Shown: positions 1 to 13,039, counted from the stretch's first letter. The stretch is DNA of 64,000 bases from Chamaea fasciata (GCA_029207755.1 JARCOQ010000017.1:8072945-8136944); one strand, 5' to 3'. Translations and numbers: made by a program. The notes: a model not told the origin generated them from the sequence alone.

Positions 1-1419
1 TGAGGCATTTCTCAATTTAACAAAAAAGAATAATTAGGAGAGAGTCAACTCGGCCAAAATCCTACTGAATTTATTTCAACTATGCTTTAAAAAACAGTTT
101 TGAGCTAAAAGAATTTTTCATAATGATCGCAGCTATTACATAGTTATCTCAGCAGGGGTCTGGTTTGAGAAACCTCGGAAAATTAAAAAAATATATAATG
201 TTTTTGAAGGAGTTCCTTGCATCCCCCATTGTTTCAAGAAAATATAGTAGATTGGTCACAGCAAAATTAACTCAACAAATCTGCATGTTAAAGATGAGAT
301 AAATAGAAGATAATTATTAGCTCATCTGGCTTTGGGGTGTTGAGTGTTCAGATAATTCCCCAGCTGTGAAACCACTACGTTTGGAGACCCTCAAGGGGTA
401 CTGGCACATACTGGGAACAGGATGCAGCTACTGGAAAGCTTGACCCCCATCCAGGGATAACCACAACAAGCAGGTGAAGCACACAAATGGAGAGCAGTGG
501 GGACAACAACTGACCATCCACAGGCACACAAAATATGATGATGACCTGTTCCTGCCACGAGGCTTCCCCTCCACCTCATTCCCACTGAGTGGAATAGCTC
601 TGGGAGGAGCTGGGAGAAGGCAAAAACCATCAATGACGAGAAGACCCCCAACCTTAGCACAGCAAGTGAGGCCGGCACCTTCGCCTCAAGCTTTTTGTTA
701 AACAAAGGGATAGAAAATGTTCAATTCACCTCCTGACACGACTCAAAAAAACAAAAGCGGGAATTTGAGGAACTGAGGCACCGCATTGCTGCCTGGGAAA
801 CCCAATTCTCATCCAGTCCTACAGGGCAGGATTCAATAATGGAATATTTATCCAATAAGGCAAGTTAGAGCACAGGCACCAAATATTGAATTAAAAAGCA
901 AAACCAGGAGCAAAATCAAAGTATTAAAAAAGCTCTCAAGGAAATAAATAAAGGATGGAGACAAGCAGCTGCCCTAGGTGACACCACCTCTCCCAGATGG
1001 AACATGCACAAAGCTGGGTAAGGGGCTGAAGGCTCTGGATAAACTGGAGCAAACCCTGGGACTTGACTTGGTTGGGAGAATAAGGACTCCAGAAATCCTG
1101 GCTTCCTGTTCCCAGGCACCCACCTTCCAGAGAAAATGGGGTGCCACCCTCGGGGCTGACCATGTCCTCAGTCCTTTCCTGGCACTTTTCCTTGGATGGG
1201 CACTGAGGAGCCCAGGCACAGCAGCGGCCGCAGATGAGGAGAAGCCCCAGCCACTGCAACGGTCCCAGCATGGAAACACCAGTTCCTCATCCCAGCAAAG
1301 CAGGGCTGCAGGGGATGCTCATACCCGTGGATGGGAGCAGGAGAGCAGGAGAGGAGGAGGAGGAGAGGAGAATCCTGGTTTAATTTTATTCTGAGTTCAG
1401 GTTTCAACCCAGATGCCTC

Positions 1420-1765
1420 GAGATCTAATTCCGAATAAATAATTGTACTGAGTAACCCAGGTCCCCCAGTGATTAACTAAACACACTGAGGCTCGCTGAA
1501 ATTGAATTAGTGGTGTGCACTCAGCCGTTATTACCCTCCCCACGTCATGAATATTAATGAGGGGTTATTAAGAAATGTAAATGATGCCTCAGGGGGTTGG
1601 GAGCACAGGGGGTGCAGGGCCGCGCGGGCTGATATGACAAACCATTAGGAAAACAGCCTGATTGAAGCCACTTTTTAATTATGTCAGATCTCGCTCTTTG
1701 GCGGGTGCAGCCGCGTTTCCGAATGCTTTCGTCTTTATTAAAATGAGAAAAAGGGAACAAGTCAG
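1420..1765. promoter_or_regulatory. Candidate conserved non-coding element (homeobox-type ATTA cores)
   Basis: This AT-rich block in GC-rich surroundings is dense in homeodomain-type cores (AATTAG, CATTAG, TTAATTAT, ATTAAT) and includes a CRE-like half-site in CCACGTCATG near 1540. It has no coding pattern. Composition and motif density resemble vertebrate conserved enhancers, but conservation cannot be seen from one sequence. Confidence 0.3.
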
Positions 1766-4124
1766 AGCTGGAATGGGAAATGAGCCTTTGCATGGGGGAA
1801 GATTCAGCTGCCCAACAGCCTGGCATGTGGGGGTGACTGTGTCCTGCACCTCTCAGGGTCCCCCCTGGCTCAGCTCTGCCCAGCACACCCCTATGCTGAC
1901 AGAGGGGAACACTGGCACCTCCACAGCACCTACAACCCGGCCCTGGACCCCCACAGCCCCCAGCTCTCCACCACGGCCCTGCTGCCTGCAGCCCCTTCCC
2001 TTGGTTCATCCTGGCTGGGCAGTGGAGCGACTGCCACAGGCTCATGCATTTTAACAGGCTCTCACCGGGCTCCCCGCGCCGGAATGGGAGCTGACAGGGC
2101 CAGCTGAGTTAATCAGAGTGGATAATGGAGGGAAAGAGAGAAATCTCAGCCCAAATTGCTGCAGAAATCATGAGCCGGGACTCAAAACCATTGAATTAAG
2201 CTGGAATGATGCTTAAAGGGGAAGGCAGCAGTTCTCCCAGCCTGCTGTCCCACTGAGGCAGGAAAGGAGAATGGCCACAGAGCCCCTGTCTTGCCATAGA
2301 GGGTAGGGGCTGCCAAACATTGAGAAGACCCTGTTCCACGGGAGAGATGTGCCACTGGCACTGGGATAGGCATCTCAGTCTGTCCAGCTCTGCAGCATCA
2401 GGGGGTCACACATAAAACAAAGCAGGCCAGGAGCTGTTCCTTGGAGGGCACCATCTGATCAGATGCTTTGTTGTGATGAGTATGGCACAATCCTGGACCC
2501 ACTCCGCCATCCCAACACTCACTCCCCTCCGTGGCATCTGTGCTCACCCTCCGTGAGTATCAGAACCGGGTGCCTGGACGGGGCTGAGCTGCCGGCAAGG
2601 GAACAATGGGCATCCAATGGAATCGGATCCCTGCGACCCGGTGGCATCGCCGCGGTGTCACCGCAGACAGATGGAACAGTCTGGGACAGGCACGCACACG
2701 GAGTTCGTTGGGATTCAGGTCTCTCCGCCCTGATAGCTTCATAACACCAGGCTGCCGCTTAATTGCACCCGTAAGTGTTGGAATTACTGAAGGGTAAAAT
2801 GCAAATGGTGTAACCTTTCCTGAGCTCACCCGGCACTGCTGTGCCGGCTCTGTGCCGAAGGGAGCTGCCTGAATCCCTTCCCAAAATTCCCTTAATTGCT
2901 TGAAAGCTGCTGGGAGATGCCCTTCCCAGGCCCCAGGAGGGAGAGGACAGGGCCCTTGTCAGGGTTGTGTGCTGGTTCCCCAGAGCTGGAGGCATCAGAG
3001 GTGCCAGGGAAGCCCTTGGAGCTGCCACCTCCCCAGTCTGACCATGACACCCGTTCCCGCCCCACAGCACTGTGACCAGCTGAGCTGGGGCTATGAAGGT
3101 GTAAGCATGGAGCAAAACACAGCCTGTGCCCTCCCTCTCCTGTGCCACTTTCCCACCCTGAAAGCCTGGCACAGCTCCTGGCCAGGATCCCTGCATGACT
3201 GGTCCTGGGGTCCCGTGGTGCTGGATGCCAGGGCACAGCACTGGCTGAGCCCGCAGAACGGCAGGAGCTGCACGGGTCCAGTGCCAGCATGGGAACCCAG
3301 CTGTGGTATTGTGGTTAATGAGATTTTCATGAACCTACGGATCATTTGGTGGGAGGGGTGGGGACAGGCCCGGGTAATTAAAGGTTGCTGACCTGTGAAA
3401 TCAGGCTGTGAGAAGCCAGGCACGGAGCCGAGGTTAGATGGGGCTGGAGGGGGGAGGGAAGAGGAAGGTGCGAGGGGAGAGGGTGCCTGTGGTCAGGGTC
3501 TCCCTGCTCCCCACCTGTGGCGGTGCCACTCACTGTCCTGGTACAGCTGGAGCCTGGGTGCTGAAGCAGTACCTTATTTATGGCTCTACTTCCCTGAGAT
3601 AAACTCCACAAAGTGTGACAATCAAAATTAAAGATTTCTCCAGAAAGGCAGCCTAGGGGAAATCACTGCTGCGGCCAGTGGAAATTTCCCAACGGTGACT
3701 TTTAAATTAAAGGAGAAAAAAAATTTCTTTAATTTGGCAGCATGCATGGGATGCAGCTCACTGGGCACGTTATTATCCAGCTCAGCAAATGCTCCCAGAA
3801 TTCACTCGTGCTCCAAATTACCAATCTATCTGTGAGGCTGCACATCCCCACCTGTGCCAGCATCAACCTGTACTGGGGGAGCTGCATCCCAGCCGGGACT
3901 GGGCGTGGCCTGTCACTCCAAAGCTAAGTCCTGGCAGCTGCCCCCTCCCCACACAACCCGGCTTTTCTGCCTGAGCTGGAGCAGCTGCCACATGTCCCCA
4001 GCACAGGAGCTGCCCAAGGCCATGGGGAATGGTGGCGCAGGGAGTGCAGGTAGCTGTGGCCCTGCCTGCCCTGGCACAGCTCTTCCCCTCCCTCTCCCCC
4101 TGCCCCTTCAGGATGCAGCAATGA

Positions 4125-4285
4125 AATTATTTTTCTACTTGAGTAGTTTTCAATTTAGATTAAGAAAAATCTGCGCTCCGTTAGCGACGCCGCAGTAAAT
4201 CACGCGCGGGCGGCACGGCGCCGCCGCAGCCCCATCACTTATCGCCTGCAAACCTTTTTCAGCGCTGACAGGCTCCAAGTGTGAC
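4125..4285. promoter_or_regulatory. Candidate conserved non-coding element with CpG-rich core
   Basis: An AT-rich segment (about 4127-4172) runs directly into a CpG-rich core (about 4176-4230) and then a second AT-containing flank (CACTTATCGCCTGC). No reading frame makes sense across it. The sharp composition change without a repeat signature suggests a regulatory element. This is inference only. Confidence 0.25.
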
Positions 4286-6769
4286 ATTGAGCAGGGCAGT
4301 AGCAGCCTGGCAGGGATGCTGCAAAGGGTGGGGGAACCCCACCTGGGACTCTTTCTAGGGAAATGCCCAGGGCAGGCACGCACCCTGGGAAGGATCAGGC
4401 CTGCCACCATCCCATCCAATCCCTGCCAGTCCCAGCATGTCTTGACAGGACGCTGGGGCCACACCAAGTGCCTGCCGCCAGCATCGCTCAGTGCTCCAGC
4501 AGTTCACCAAGCCCTCGCTCTTGCCTGTCACCCAACGCAGCTGTGCCGGTGCCATCGCTGGCTGCCCTGTGGCCACACCAGAAGCAGGTCCCATCCTCAC
4601 GCTCATCTCAGCACTGCCACCATCCTCGTGCCAGCACCATCAAAAGGAGCATTTGACAGAAAACAAACCTTTTTTTTTCCCTCCGGTTCTTGCAGCTCAT
4701 TTATCGCTGGCGCGGGGCAGGCGGAGCTGTCAGCGCCTGAACCTCACTCATCCGTTTAACCTTGGGGGAAGAAACACATTTGTGCCGGATAACGTGCATC
4801 AGATGGTGGCACCAGGAGCGCCTGTAGCTGCTGCGCCTGATGGATGGGCTACAGGGGCCTCGCCTGACCTGTGCTTGTATGTTATCTGCATTGCTGCAGG
4901 AGGCTTTTCATCACGCCGACAGCTCCGGCAGCACCAGCCTGGCAGGAGCGACTCACCTCACCAGGAATGGCTCTGGGCACTGCAGCCAGAGGTGCCCGGC
5001 CCCGTGGCTGTACTGGCATCGTGGCACCTGAGGCTGTGAGCCACCAAGCCAGAGGACACGTGTCAGGCTGTGCCCACACCAGATGCCTGGCTGCAGTGAG
5101 GCTGGAGGGACAGAGAGCAGAGCTGGTGCCTGCCATGCTGAGGGGACAAAGGGCACCCCTCACTGCTGGCAGTACCATCAGGCCAGCTGAAAGGAGAGGC
5201 CAAGCTGCTGCACAAATGTCCTTTGGGTGACATTTTGCCAACAAGGGGTCCTGTGACAGTGACAGAGAGGGCATGGTGCTGGGCAGCCTGGAGCCTCAGT
5301 GACGGATGAGTGCTGCCAAGTGCCGACACAAAAGCCATTTGGTGTAGGGAAATGATAGATGCTAACACTAATTTTAAGCACAGGCAGCCGAATTCCTCCA
5401 GACAGTCTCGGCGCTCAGGATTTAGGGCACAGCTGCTGGGTTCAGATAAGGTGTGAAATCAGCCCAGCGTGCAGGGTGTTACTTGGTAATGAATGGCCGG
5501 TGATGGATGGGAGTGGCTCAGTGCTATAACCTCCACATTTGGAGCCTTTCAAAGGTCTTGCCATCAGTCCTGGTTGCTGCCAGGCACCGGTAATGGTCAC
5601 ACAACCATGCTGGGTGAGTACCACAGCTTGGATTCCCCCTACACCTCTGGCAGGAATACCAGAGGGGTCTGGGAACAGATCCTGCCCAAGCTGGAGCAGT
5701 TACAGGTGGTTTCTCCAGGACCACCAGCAGCGTGGCCACACACACCACCTCTCCTTCCTCTCACCATGGAGCATCACTGGCTGCTTCCACTGTTGGCAGC
5801 AACCTGGTAAGGAAGGGGATGGTGAGGCATCCTGCCCTCCATGGGGACATCCCTGCTCACCCAGCACTGCCATGGTGAGCAGCCTCAGACCCACGTGGAC
5901 AGCGCAGGGACAGCGCCAGCCCAAAATATTTATAGTGAAAGTGATGCTGGAAATGGCAAGTGCTGTGCTTGTCTGTAGCATTTAATCTTTCCTCTGACCT
6001 TATAAAAAAATCTATTTGTGTTGAGATTTTAAATTCACTTCCTAAATCATCCACTACAGGCTTCACACCGTATTAATTCCTCCTCAAGCAAATGAGTTTG
6101 GTATTTGTTCTTTTCCGGTACTCAAAGCCAGAGTGTCGGAAGGATGGATGCCATGCTCCCCTCAGACCTAATGCCTGTGCCCCAGCCAGCACTCTGTGCC
6201 CCTTGCACCCCTGTGAGCAATGTTACTCTGTGCACACACTCACCCCCACATGCAGCACCTTTGAAGGGATCCCATCCCCTGCAGCTCACAAGAGAGCTCT
6301 GAGCAGGACAGTCACTGCTGTCACCTCCCAGGAGAAGGAAGAATCAGAAGTGAGGGTGAAGCCCAATGTCTGCACACAGCACCAGCCCCCCCAGGCACCC
6401 TCCTGCCTCATGAATCAGGGACTGCCTTGTGCCAGGGGGACACATGGCACTGCTGCAGCTGGAACAGATCTTCCAGAGGAGCACTCCGGCACAGAGCCAT
6501 CAATCCAGAGCCTCTGTCTGCCAGGGTGAGACACTGGCAGTCCTGGTATTGTGCAAATCACTGGGAATCCAAACCAAGTGCACCTGGGGAAATACATCAA
6601 CGAATTACTGCTGATGAGGGTTACAGGGCGTTCCCAGCTCACACACTGCACCTGGGCCCCTCTTCTCCCTGGATCTAAGGGGAGGGGTTAATGATAAACC
6701 ATGGGGTTTATCAGTCCCTGTGCAATGGGCATGAGCAATGTGAGCGGACAACCTGCTCCTGATTTACTG

Positions 6770-6895
6770 CCCTGGAAATGTTTTATTTAGGCAATGTATT
6801 TAAAGGAACTAATTAGAATTGTATTAATATTTATGGACCATATGGTGAAGCTGATAACTGCTATTGGAGGGTATTAGCTGTTATCTTACACTGGG
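6770..6895. promoter_or_regulatory. Candidate conserved non-coding element (TAATTAG)
   Basis: The block contains AACTAATTAGAATT, a homeodomain palindrome, together with TATTAATATTTATGG and GCTGATAACTGC. It is strongly AT-rich, lacks repeats and sits between GC-rich flanks. It fits a homeodomain or GATA-type enhancer by motif content only. Confidence 0.3.
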
Positions 6896-7855
6896 CAGGA
6901 CTGGGATGTTTGGAGGCAACTTTAATTGTGGTAAGAGCAGCCAAGGTCTCGCCAGCAGCCAGTGACAGCAGCCCACCTGTCACTGCATGGCCAAACCATG
7001 CTGGAATTAATAACTCTGCTCACATGGTCCCCCTGAGCAGCAGAGCATCCCTCCAGATGGATAGGAGCCCCTGCTCTTCCAACCCCCTGGAGCAAAACCA
7101 CGGTCTCCATGCTGGACACGATGCTCCCAGTCCTGTTGCTGCCAGTGCTCCCATCCATCCAGCCTGGAGCAGGGGCCGGGAGGGGCCCCAGGGACAGGCA
7201 GCCCCAGCAGTCCCTGGCTCATCCATAACCAGCTCCCTGCCCACACCCGACCTCTCGCTATAGCAAAGTTCACATCAATTTTCCTTCCCCTCATTTGTCT
7301 GTAAACCATGAAGAAAAATCACCGCCGTCTGCCCGCATCAGGCCGCCACCGTGATGTATGGCTGTAATAAAATCCCCATTTTGGGAGGCCGCCTTCCCGC
7401 GCCGCCAGCCAGGCGCCACGCGTGGCCGTGCCACCAGCCGGGCGCCACGCGTGCCACAGAGCTGTGAGCAGCCAGCACCAGCCCGGCCTAGACCCTTGCA
7501 TCTTGTCTTGGCTTCACTGCATTATGGATAGGGGCTATTAGAGCTGCTATTGAGCAGCAGTCCCTGCGGGTGTTCAGGCAGCCGGTGCTGTTTAACCCCC
7601 AGATTGTGAGGGATAGCTCAAGGCGGGGCTGAGTGGGGCTGCAGCAGGTAGTGCCCTGCCTGTGCTGGGCACTCTCCTCACCCTGAGCTGGGGGAGAGCT
7701 GTGGTCCTACCTGATGTCCCTCAGCTCCCCCAGCTCTAGGAACAGTGTGCTGGGGATGAGGTGCCAACCCCCTGCTTCCCACACACAGAAACTTTCATGT
7801 GAGCACCCAGCAGCAGCCACAGTGCCAGCTCGGGGCCAAGCAGTCCTCGAGCACA

Positions 7856-8264
7856 TAGGAAGGGACACCTACTAATGGACCAGGTTGCTCCAACCCCCAT
7901 CCAACTTGGCCTTGAACACTTCCAGGGATGAGGCAGCCACAGCTTCTCTGGACAGCCTGTTCCAGTACTTCACTGCCCTCACAGGGGAAAAATTCCTCCC
8001 TAATCTCTAATCTAACCCTATCCTCTGTCAGTGGGAAGTCATTCGCCCTTGTTCTGCACTCCACGTCCTTGTCCAAAGTCCCTCTCCAGTTCTCTTCAGG
8101 CCTTTTCAGGCACTGGAAGGTGCTGTAAGATCTCCAATGAGTATTCTCATCTCCAGGCTGAACACTCCCAGCTCTCCCAGCCTGGCTCCAGAGCAGAGGT
8201 GCTCCAGCCCTCGGAGCATCTCCGTGGCCTCCTCTGGAGCCGCTCCAGCAGCTCCACATTCTTA
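7856..8264 (-). mobile_element. CR1 LINE fragment (3' end)
   Basis: Read on the minus strand this is the familiar avian CR1 3' region. On the plus strand it shows the reverse complement: TCTCTGGACAGCCTGTTCCAG, then the block ending AGGCTGAACACTCCCAGCTC and GGTGCTCCAGCCCTC. It is truncated and diverged, with no reverse-transcriptase frame left. It abuts a CpG-rich stretch on its right. Confidence 0.88.
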
Positions 8265-8274
8265 TGCTGGGTCA

Positions 8275-8560
8275 CTCTCGGGGACGGAGATGGGGCAGCG
8301 CTGCCAGAGGCCGGCAGAGCCCGGGCCCGCTCCCGGTCCGCTCCGGCGGAGCAACAGCCTCCTCTGCCGGCCGCCGCAAGGGATCGGCGCCGGGACCAGG
8401 ACGGGACCGGTCCCCGAGCCGCGACACACCGTGGAGGGGACGGGGAAAGCCGCCAGAGGCACCGGCACCGGCTGGGAAGAGCTGCGGGAGGGAGGTGGAT
8501 GCAGGTGGGGAAGGGGCTGCCCAGACCAGGGGGTCCATTCCCCACAGCCCAGTGGCGGAG
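8275..8560. other. Orphan CpG-rich island
   Basis: This stretch is strongly GC-rich with many CpG dinucleotides, unlike its flanks, and lies beside a CR1 fragment. A plus-strand open frame (8137-8970) spans both but mixes CR1 sequence with low-complexity Gly/Arg/Pro-rich translation, so I do not call it a gene. It may be a promoter island for a non-coding transcript. Confidence 0.4.
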
Positions 8561-10280
8561 GGCACGCCAGGCTGGCACTGCCATGTGCCGCACGAGTAGC
8601 ATGGGACAGCGCTGATGCCGCTCCACGCCGTGACATGAATCGGGCCCTCAGCAGCCGGGGCAGGAAGAGCGCAAGGTCCCCCAAAGAACCCGGGGCCGCC
8701 AGCATCAGCCAAAGGGCCAGGGCTGCTCAGAAGAGGCAGGTGACCCCCACATCACCACCACTGCACTGTGGCACATGCCACATCAGGGCAAAGGTCAACA
8801 TCCACCCAAAGGCATGTGACCAGGCTGCTCTCAAAGCCCCTGGTTCCTGCTCATGTTTCTTCTTGCTTCAGACCCAGAGCTCTGGCAGCACCAAATGCAT
8901 TCGGCTGCTCGGAACAGGGATGACGCACACAAGAATTTCCAAGTGGGAAAGTACGATCGTTGAGCTGTAAAACCCCGGATGAGGCCACAGAGGTCACATT
9001 GGCCTCAGCACAGATGCCTGCATCCTGACAGGCTGGCTTTGTCACCGCTTCCCAGGCAGGGTGTGTCCCTGGTGTCCCTCCACACACTGGGACCCCAGCT
9101 AAGGCCATTGTCCAGCTCCAGCACAGGACAAGTCTCTTCCACCAGCCCCCCAAAAAGCCTGGTTCTGTCCCTCTCCACCCACTGCAGGCCCAGCTGTCCC
9201 CTGTGCTTTGCTGCAGCCCTGCCAGTCCCCTGCTCTGCCCCACAAGCCAGGCTGCCTCTGCCCAACTTTCCAGCAGCACCTGCAGGTGCCCTTTGCCATT
9301 CGGTGAGGCACAGAGAGCTGTGCCTGCATGGCCACAGTTCAACAATGAGAGGAGACACAGAACAGCCCCCTGGTGGGGCTGCAGTCCCTTGACCATGTCC
9401 CTGTCTGCATGGAATGGGATGCAGGAAGCAGAGGTCCTGCTTGGCAGGGTCTCAGACATAGCACTAGCAGCATTGTGGGTTCCCCAAGAGCAGGGAGCAC
9501 ACCTCATCCTTGGCATGGTCACCCTTCAACATGCTCAGTTGGGCTCCCTCTGACCCCCTACACTTTTGACCTTGGGCATCCCAGGGTTACCTCTCACCAG
9601 TCTGGGAGCACAGGGAGGTGAGGCAGCCCCAGTGCTGACCCCGCCACAGCACCCATCTGCTGGGACATGTCTGCAGCCAGCGACGTGTCAGCACTGAGCC
9701 ACCAGCCTGTCCCCACAGAGGAATGGTGCTCAGCAACGGGTGCACCCAACCTTGTGTCTCATGGAGGCTTCCCACACCCTGCTCCCCCTGAGGCCATGCT
9801 TACCCGCTGGGACCCAGCCGGTTGTCCCCTGAGGCTCCACTGGCAGACGTGGCATAATGCAGGCACCAGGCCAGGACTGGGACAGGCAGGATCTCTGTGT
9901 CTCTGGGATGGGCACAGCCCAGCAAAGCCACAGCTCCGTGTCACCCCAGTGACACACTGCCAGGACAGCAGCCCCCTGGGGAACATCCTCCTGAGCAGCC
10001 CCCTCTGGGTTCCTATCCCACAAATTCATCTGATCACTTGTCACAGCTGGGTAGTTCTGGGCTCCCCATGGCTGTAAGGTGACCCCAGCCATGGCCTCAT
10101 CTCCCTCTTCCCATGAGGTTGCTGGGGGTCTTTCCCCCTGCTGCAGCCAGGTTGCCAGGGCTAGACAAGGCCAGGTAAATCATTTCTCAGGCTGTGACTG
10201 CCTCAGGCACAACTGTGACACGCAGCAGCAGTGAGTGATTTGGCACACGAAGGTTTTGCGCATGGCCCCTCCCCAGCCCC
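8560..10280. other. No gene seen
   Basis: The sequence is unique-looking and GC-moderate. It has overlapping short frames on both strands, no cysteine-rich domain exon, no TATA box with signal-peptide exon and no repeat that I recognise. Confidence 0.5.
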
Positions 10281-10287
10281 ACACAGA

Positions 10288-10293
10288 TATAAA
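10288..10293 (+). promoter_or_regulatory. TATA box of the 10.3 kb secreted-protein gene
   Basis: TATAAA within CAGATATAAACCCC ends 47 bp before the ATG at 10,340. The same distance (39-49 bp) recurs in front of the other signal-peptide exons of this cluster. Confidence 0.7.
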
Positions 10294-10339
10294 CCCCGCC
10301 AACCCACACTGCCCATCCGTACCTGTGGCATTCACCAAC

Positions 10340-12073
10340 ATGAAGACCACCATCATTTTGCTCCTGGGCATCCTGGCCCTGTGTGCTCAGCTGCAGGCAG
10401 CCCCTACGGCTGATAAGGGCAAAGGTGAGTGCTGGGGGCCTGGGGTGGATGCCTTCTGCTAGGCCTTGGAGCACTGCAGGGCTGATTGGGGCTGGGGTCC
10501 CACATGGAATGAGCAGGTAGGAGCAATCCCAAGCTCCAGAGCATCCATGCACCACGGAAGCTGCGGCCATGGCACAGAGCAGGGTCACCGAGGTCTGTGC
10601 TGCAGGGGCACTCTGGGCAGTGGGGGGCTCGGCAGTGGCAGGACATGGCAGTGTGGCAGGAGCCCTCAGCAGGTGCACAGCTGGACCTGAGGGGCCGTGC
10701 AGCAGTCTGTGCCCGTGGTGTGGGGACCCTGTGCTGCCAGCTGAGGGACCCAGCGTTTCCAGAGGATGGAGTGTCCCTCTGTGTCCTCCCTGTACTTGCT
10801 ATCCCTGCTCTGTGAACAGTATTCCACCAGGAATGCTGTTAAAGCAGCAGGAGGCTGGTTCACTGCTCGGGGGCACCTCAATGTGCCTCTTTTAATCATT
10901 GACCACATTCCCTCAGTAGTCAAGAGACGTGACTCCAGCACCTTCCCTGTTGCCATGGAGGAGCCATGGTCACCCACGAGACTTGGGCACAGCCACCGTG
11001 ACCAGGCTCAGTGGTGGTGGGTACAGCTCCTGAGGGATGCAGCATAGAGGAGCCTTCGGGGTCTACTGATCACATGTGCTCAGCCAGGATCCTCCCTGGG
11101 CATGGGAACAGCTGGCAGACCCCTGTCCTCCCCACAACCATCCTCAGCCTCTGCTGAAGAAGCAGGCCGGGAACACCAATATCCCAAATGCCATAGACTG
11201 GGAACAGGAGCCAGAGCATTCCTGTCTCCCAGAAGCCCATGCCAGCTGCGTGGGTTGGAGCTGCTGGCCCTGCTGCCAGTTTGCTCAGCCCCTCTCCAGG
11301 TGCTTCAGCTGGCTGGGGGCAGCTTCAGCTGGATTGTCCCCTCAGCAGCCAGCTGGGCACCTTGGAGCTGAGGCACAACCGTGGGGAAAACCACTGGTGC
11401 CCACACTGCTCCTGCCAGCTCTCAGCTTCCCCTTGGTTTTCCCTTCATTTCATTCCATGAGCTTCCATTTCTGGGTTCTCATCTGCTGTCATCCAGCTGC
11501 TCTTGTGTGGCCTGGCTGCTGGCATCCACCCTCACATCCTCCCAGTGCTGGCTGCTCACTGCCAGCACCAAGGTCACCCCACGCTGGGGCAGAGTTGTCA
11601 CAGGGTCAGAGTAGGGCAATGATGCTCAAAGACAGCCACCAGCACAAGGCCACAGCCAAGTCACAGTGGGACACCAGTGACCCTGATGCCTTGGGAAGGC
11701 ATCAACCCTGGGTGGGCAGTGTGGTACTGGCAGCAGTGCTGCTGCTCTAGAGAAGCTGCTGCTGGGTCCAGGTGGGCTCTGTCCCTGTGCAGCACAGGTA
11801 GGGGTGGTGCAGGTCCCTCCTCCCCATGCTGGTGTGCAGTGTGCTCACCTCCCAGCTGTTATCACCCCCATGCCACCCTGGCCAACACAGCACTGTGCTC
11901 CGGCCCTGGTGCAGGGGCCGCTGAGCTGTAAGATGGTTGTTTTCATTCCAGGCATCCCGATGTTGGCCCTGGGCCCACTGTGGGAGCATCCCAGCCAGCC
12001 TGAGTGTGGCAGGTCCCAGCAGCTCCTCAGCAGGTCCCCAGCCTGGAGGGACCAGGGAAAACAGCTGCCTTGA
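10340..12073 (+). CDS. Small secreted protein, WFDC-cluster member; second exon uncertain
   Basis: Exon 1 (10,340-10,424) is clear: ATG, a strong signal peptide (MKTTIILLLGILALC, cleavage probably near LQA-AP) and an excellent donor AAAG|GTGAGT in phase 1, like the other genes of the cluster. No WAP or Kunitz exon follows before WFDC2. The best second exon I can build is 11,952-12,073, after the acceptor TTTTCATTCCAG. It is phase-compatible and gives a 68-residue protein with only one mature cysteine, so it is weak. The start of that exon resembles WFDC2 exon 3 (PGIPML at both). The signal resembles that of the acidic gene at 35.3 kb (shared LQAAP). It may be a gene that lost its domain exon. 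Confidence 0.45.
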
Positions 12074-12174
12074 TGATCTCCCTGCCACCCCAGGCCTCTG
12101 TCCATGTGTCTCTCCCACGGCTAACAGCGGTGACATGAGGTGTGGCAGCATTAGGGCAGGCGGCTGAGCACCGG

Positions 12175-12315
12175 CTCCTGTTCCTGCATAAACACCCGGC
12201 AGGGAGGGGACCACGGGCAAAGGCAAACAGTTACTGATTTACTGCCACGCCGCCGCACCACATTGTTGACTGTGGGGTTAAATTACCTGGAGACGGACCC
12301 CGGCAGAGCAGACGC
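12175..12315. promoter_or_regulatory. Candidate regulatory element upstream of WFDC2
   Basis: A compact block carries GGGCAAAGGCAAACAG (nuclear-receptor or FOX-like), ACATTGTTGAC (SOX-like), GGGGTTAAATTACC and GTGACTCAGGC (AP-1-like). It has no coding potential. It lies between the 10.3 kb gene and WFDC2 and could serve either. This is motif-level inference. Confidence 0.25.
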
Positions 12316-13039
12316 CAGCTCGTGACTCAGGCAAGGATCATGTCCTGGCCCCTGCACCCTTGGCCCATGCAAATTTGCAAGATGCCCGGAGCTAGGGCTG
12401 CCTCCGCCAGCAGCAAGGGCACGTCACCAGGAACAGGGCAGGTTTCATCCTCCTGCAGGAGGCTGTGGAGGAGATGGGTGCTGGCAGAGTGGCAAACGCT
12501 GATGTGAGCAGGGCAGCCATGCCAGGTGGGCGAGCTGGGCCCATTCAAACCAACCCCAGCTTGACATTGCCAGGGGCAGTGAAGTGTCCTGACCCACCAG
12601 ACGTGCTGTGGGAAGGGTATCCCGGACAGGTTGAAGGGACTGGGGTCATACAGCCCCAGTACCACCATGCCCCAGAGCACTGGGAGTGCATGTCAATGAC
12701 TCATTCCCTGACAGCCACTGCGCAAACGGTGCTGTCGGATGGTTCGTCCACATCCCCAGTGCCGTGGGAGGCTGTGAGGATGGCAGGGTCCGTGGGACAG
12801 GGCTGCGGCCGGGCAGTAGCTCCTGTGGCTGTGGGAAGGTGCAGGGCAGCCCCGGGACAGGCGCCTGCCCAAGGCACAGGCAGTCTGGAGGACCCTTCAC
12901 TTGAGGAGCAAGAGCTGGAGAACAGTGGCTGGAACAGGAGCAGGAGCTGGTGAGCAGCAGTAGAGCTGAGCCACAACGCTGTCCGCACTGCTGGTTCCTC
13001 CTGGCCTCGGGGCATCAGCGACCCGGGCTCCATTTAAGC

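Larger units (their letters stand above)
1..7855. other. Gene-free left flank with scattered AT-rich blocks
   Basis: I found no spliced gene or RNA gene here. Open frames are short, overlap on both strands and lack domain patterns or convincing splice chains. The stretch alternates GC-rich sequence with compact AT-rich islands full of ATTA and TAAT cores, some listed separately as candidate conserved elements. The first 400 bases and 700-960 are AT-rich without a recognisable feature. In human the segment left of WFDC2 holds other genes; none is recognised here. Confidence 0.5.

Noticed and set aside
8137..8970. 277-codon plus-strand open frame
   Set aside because: It starts inside a CR1 fragment and continues through a CpG island; composition is that of random GC-rich DNA.
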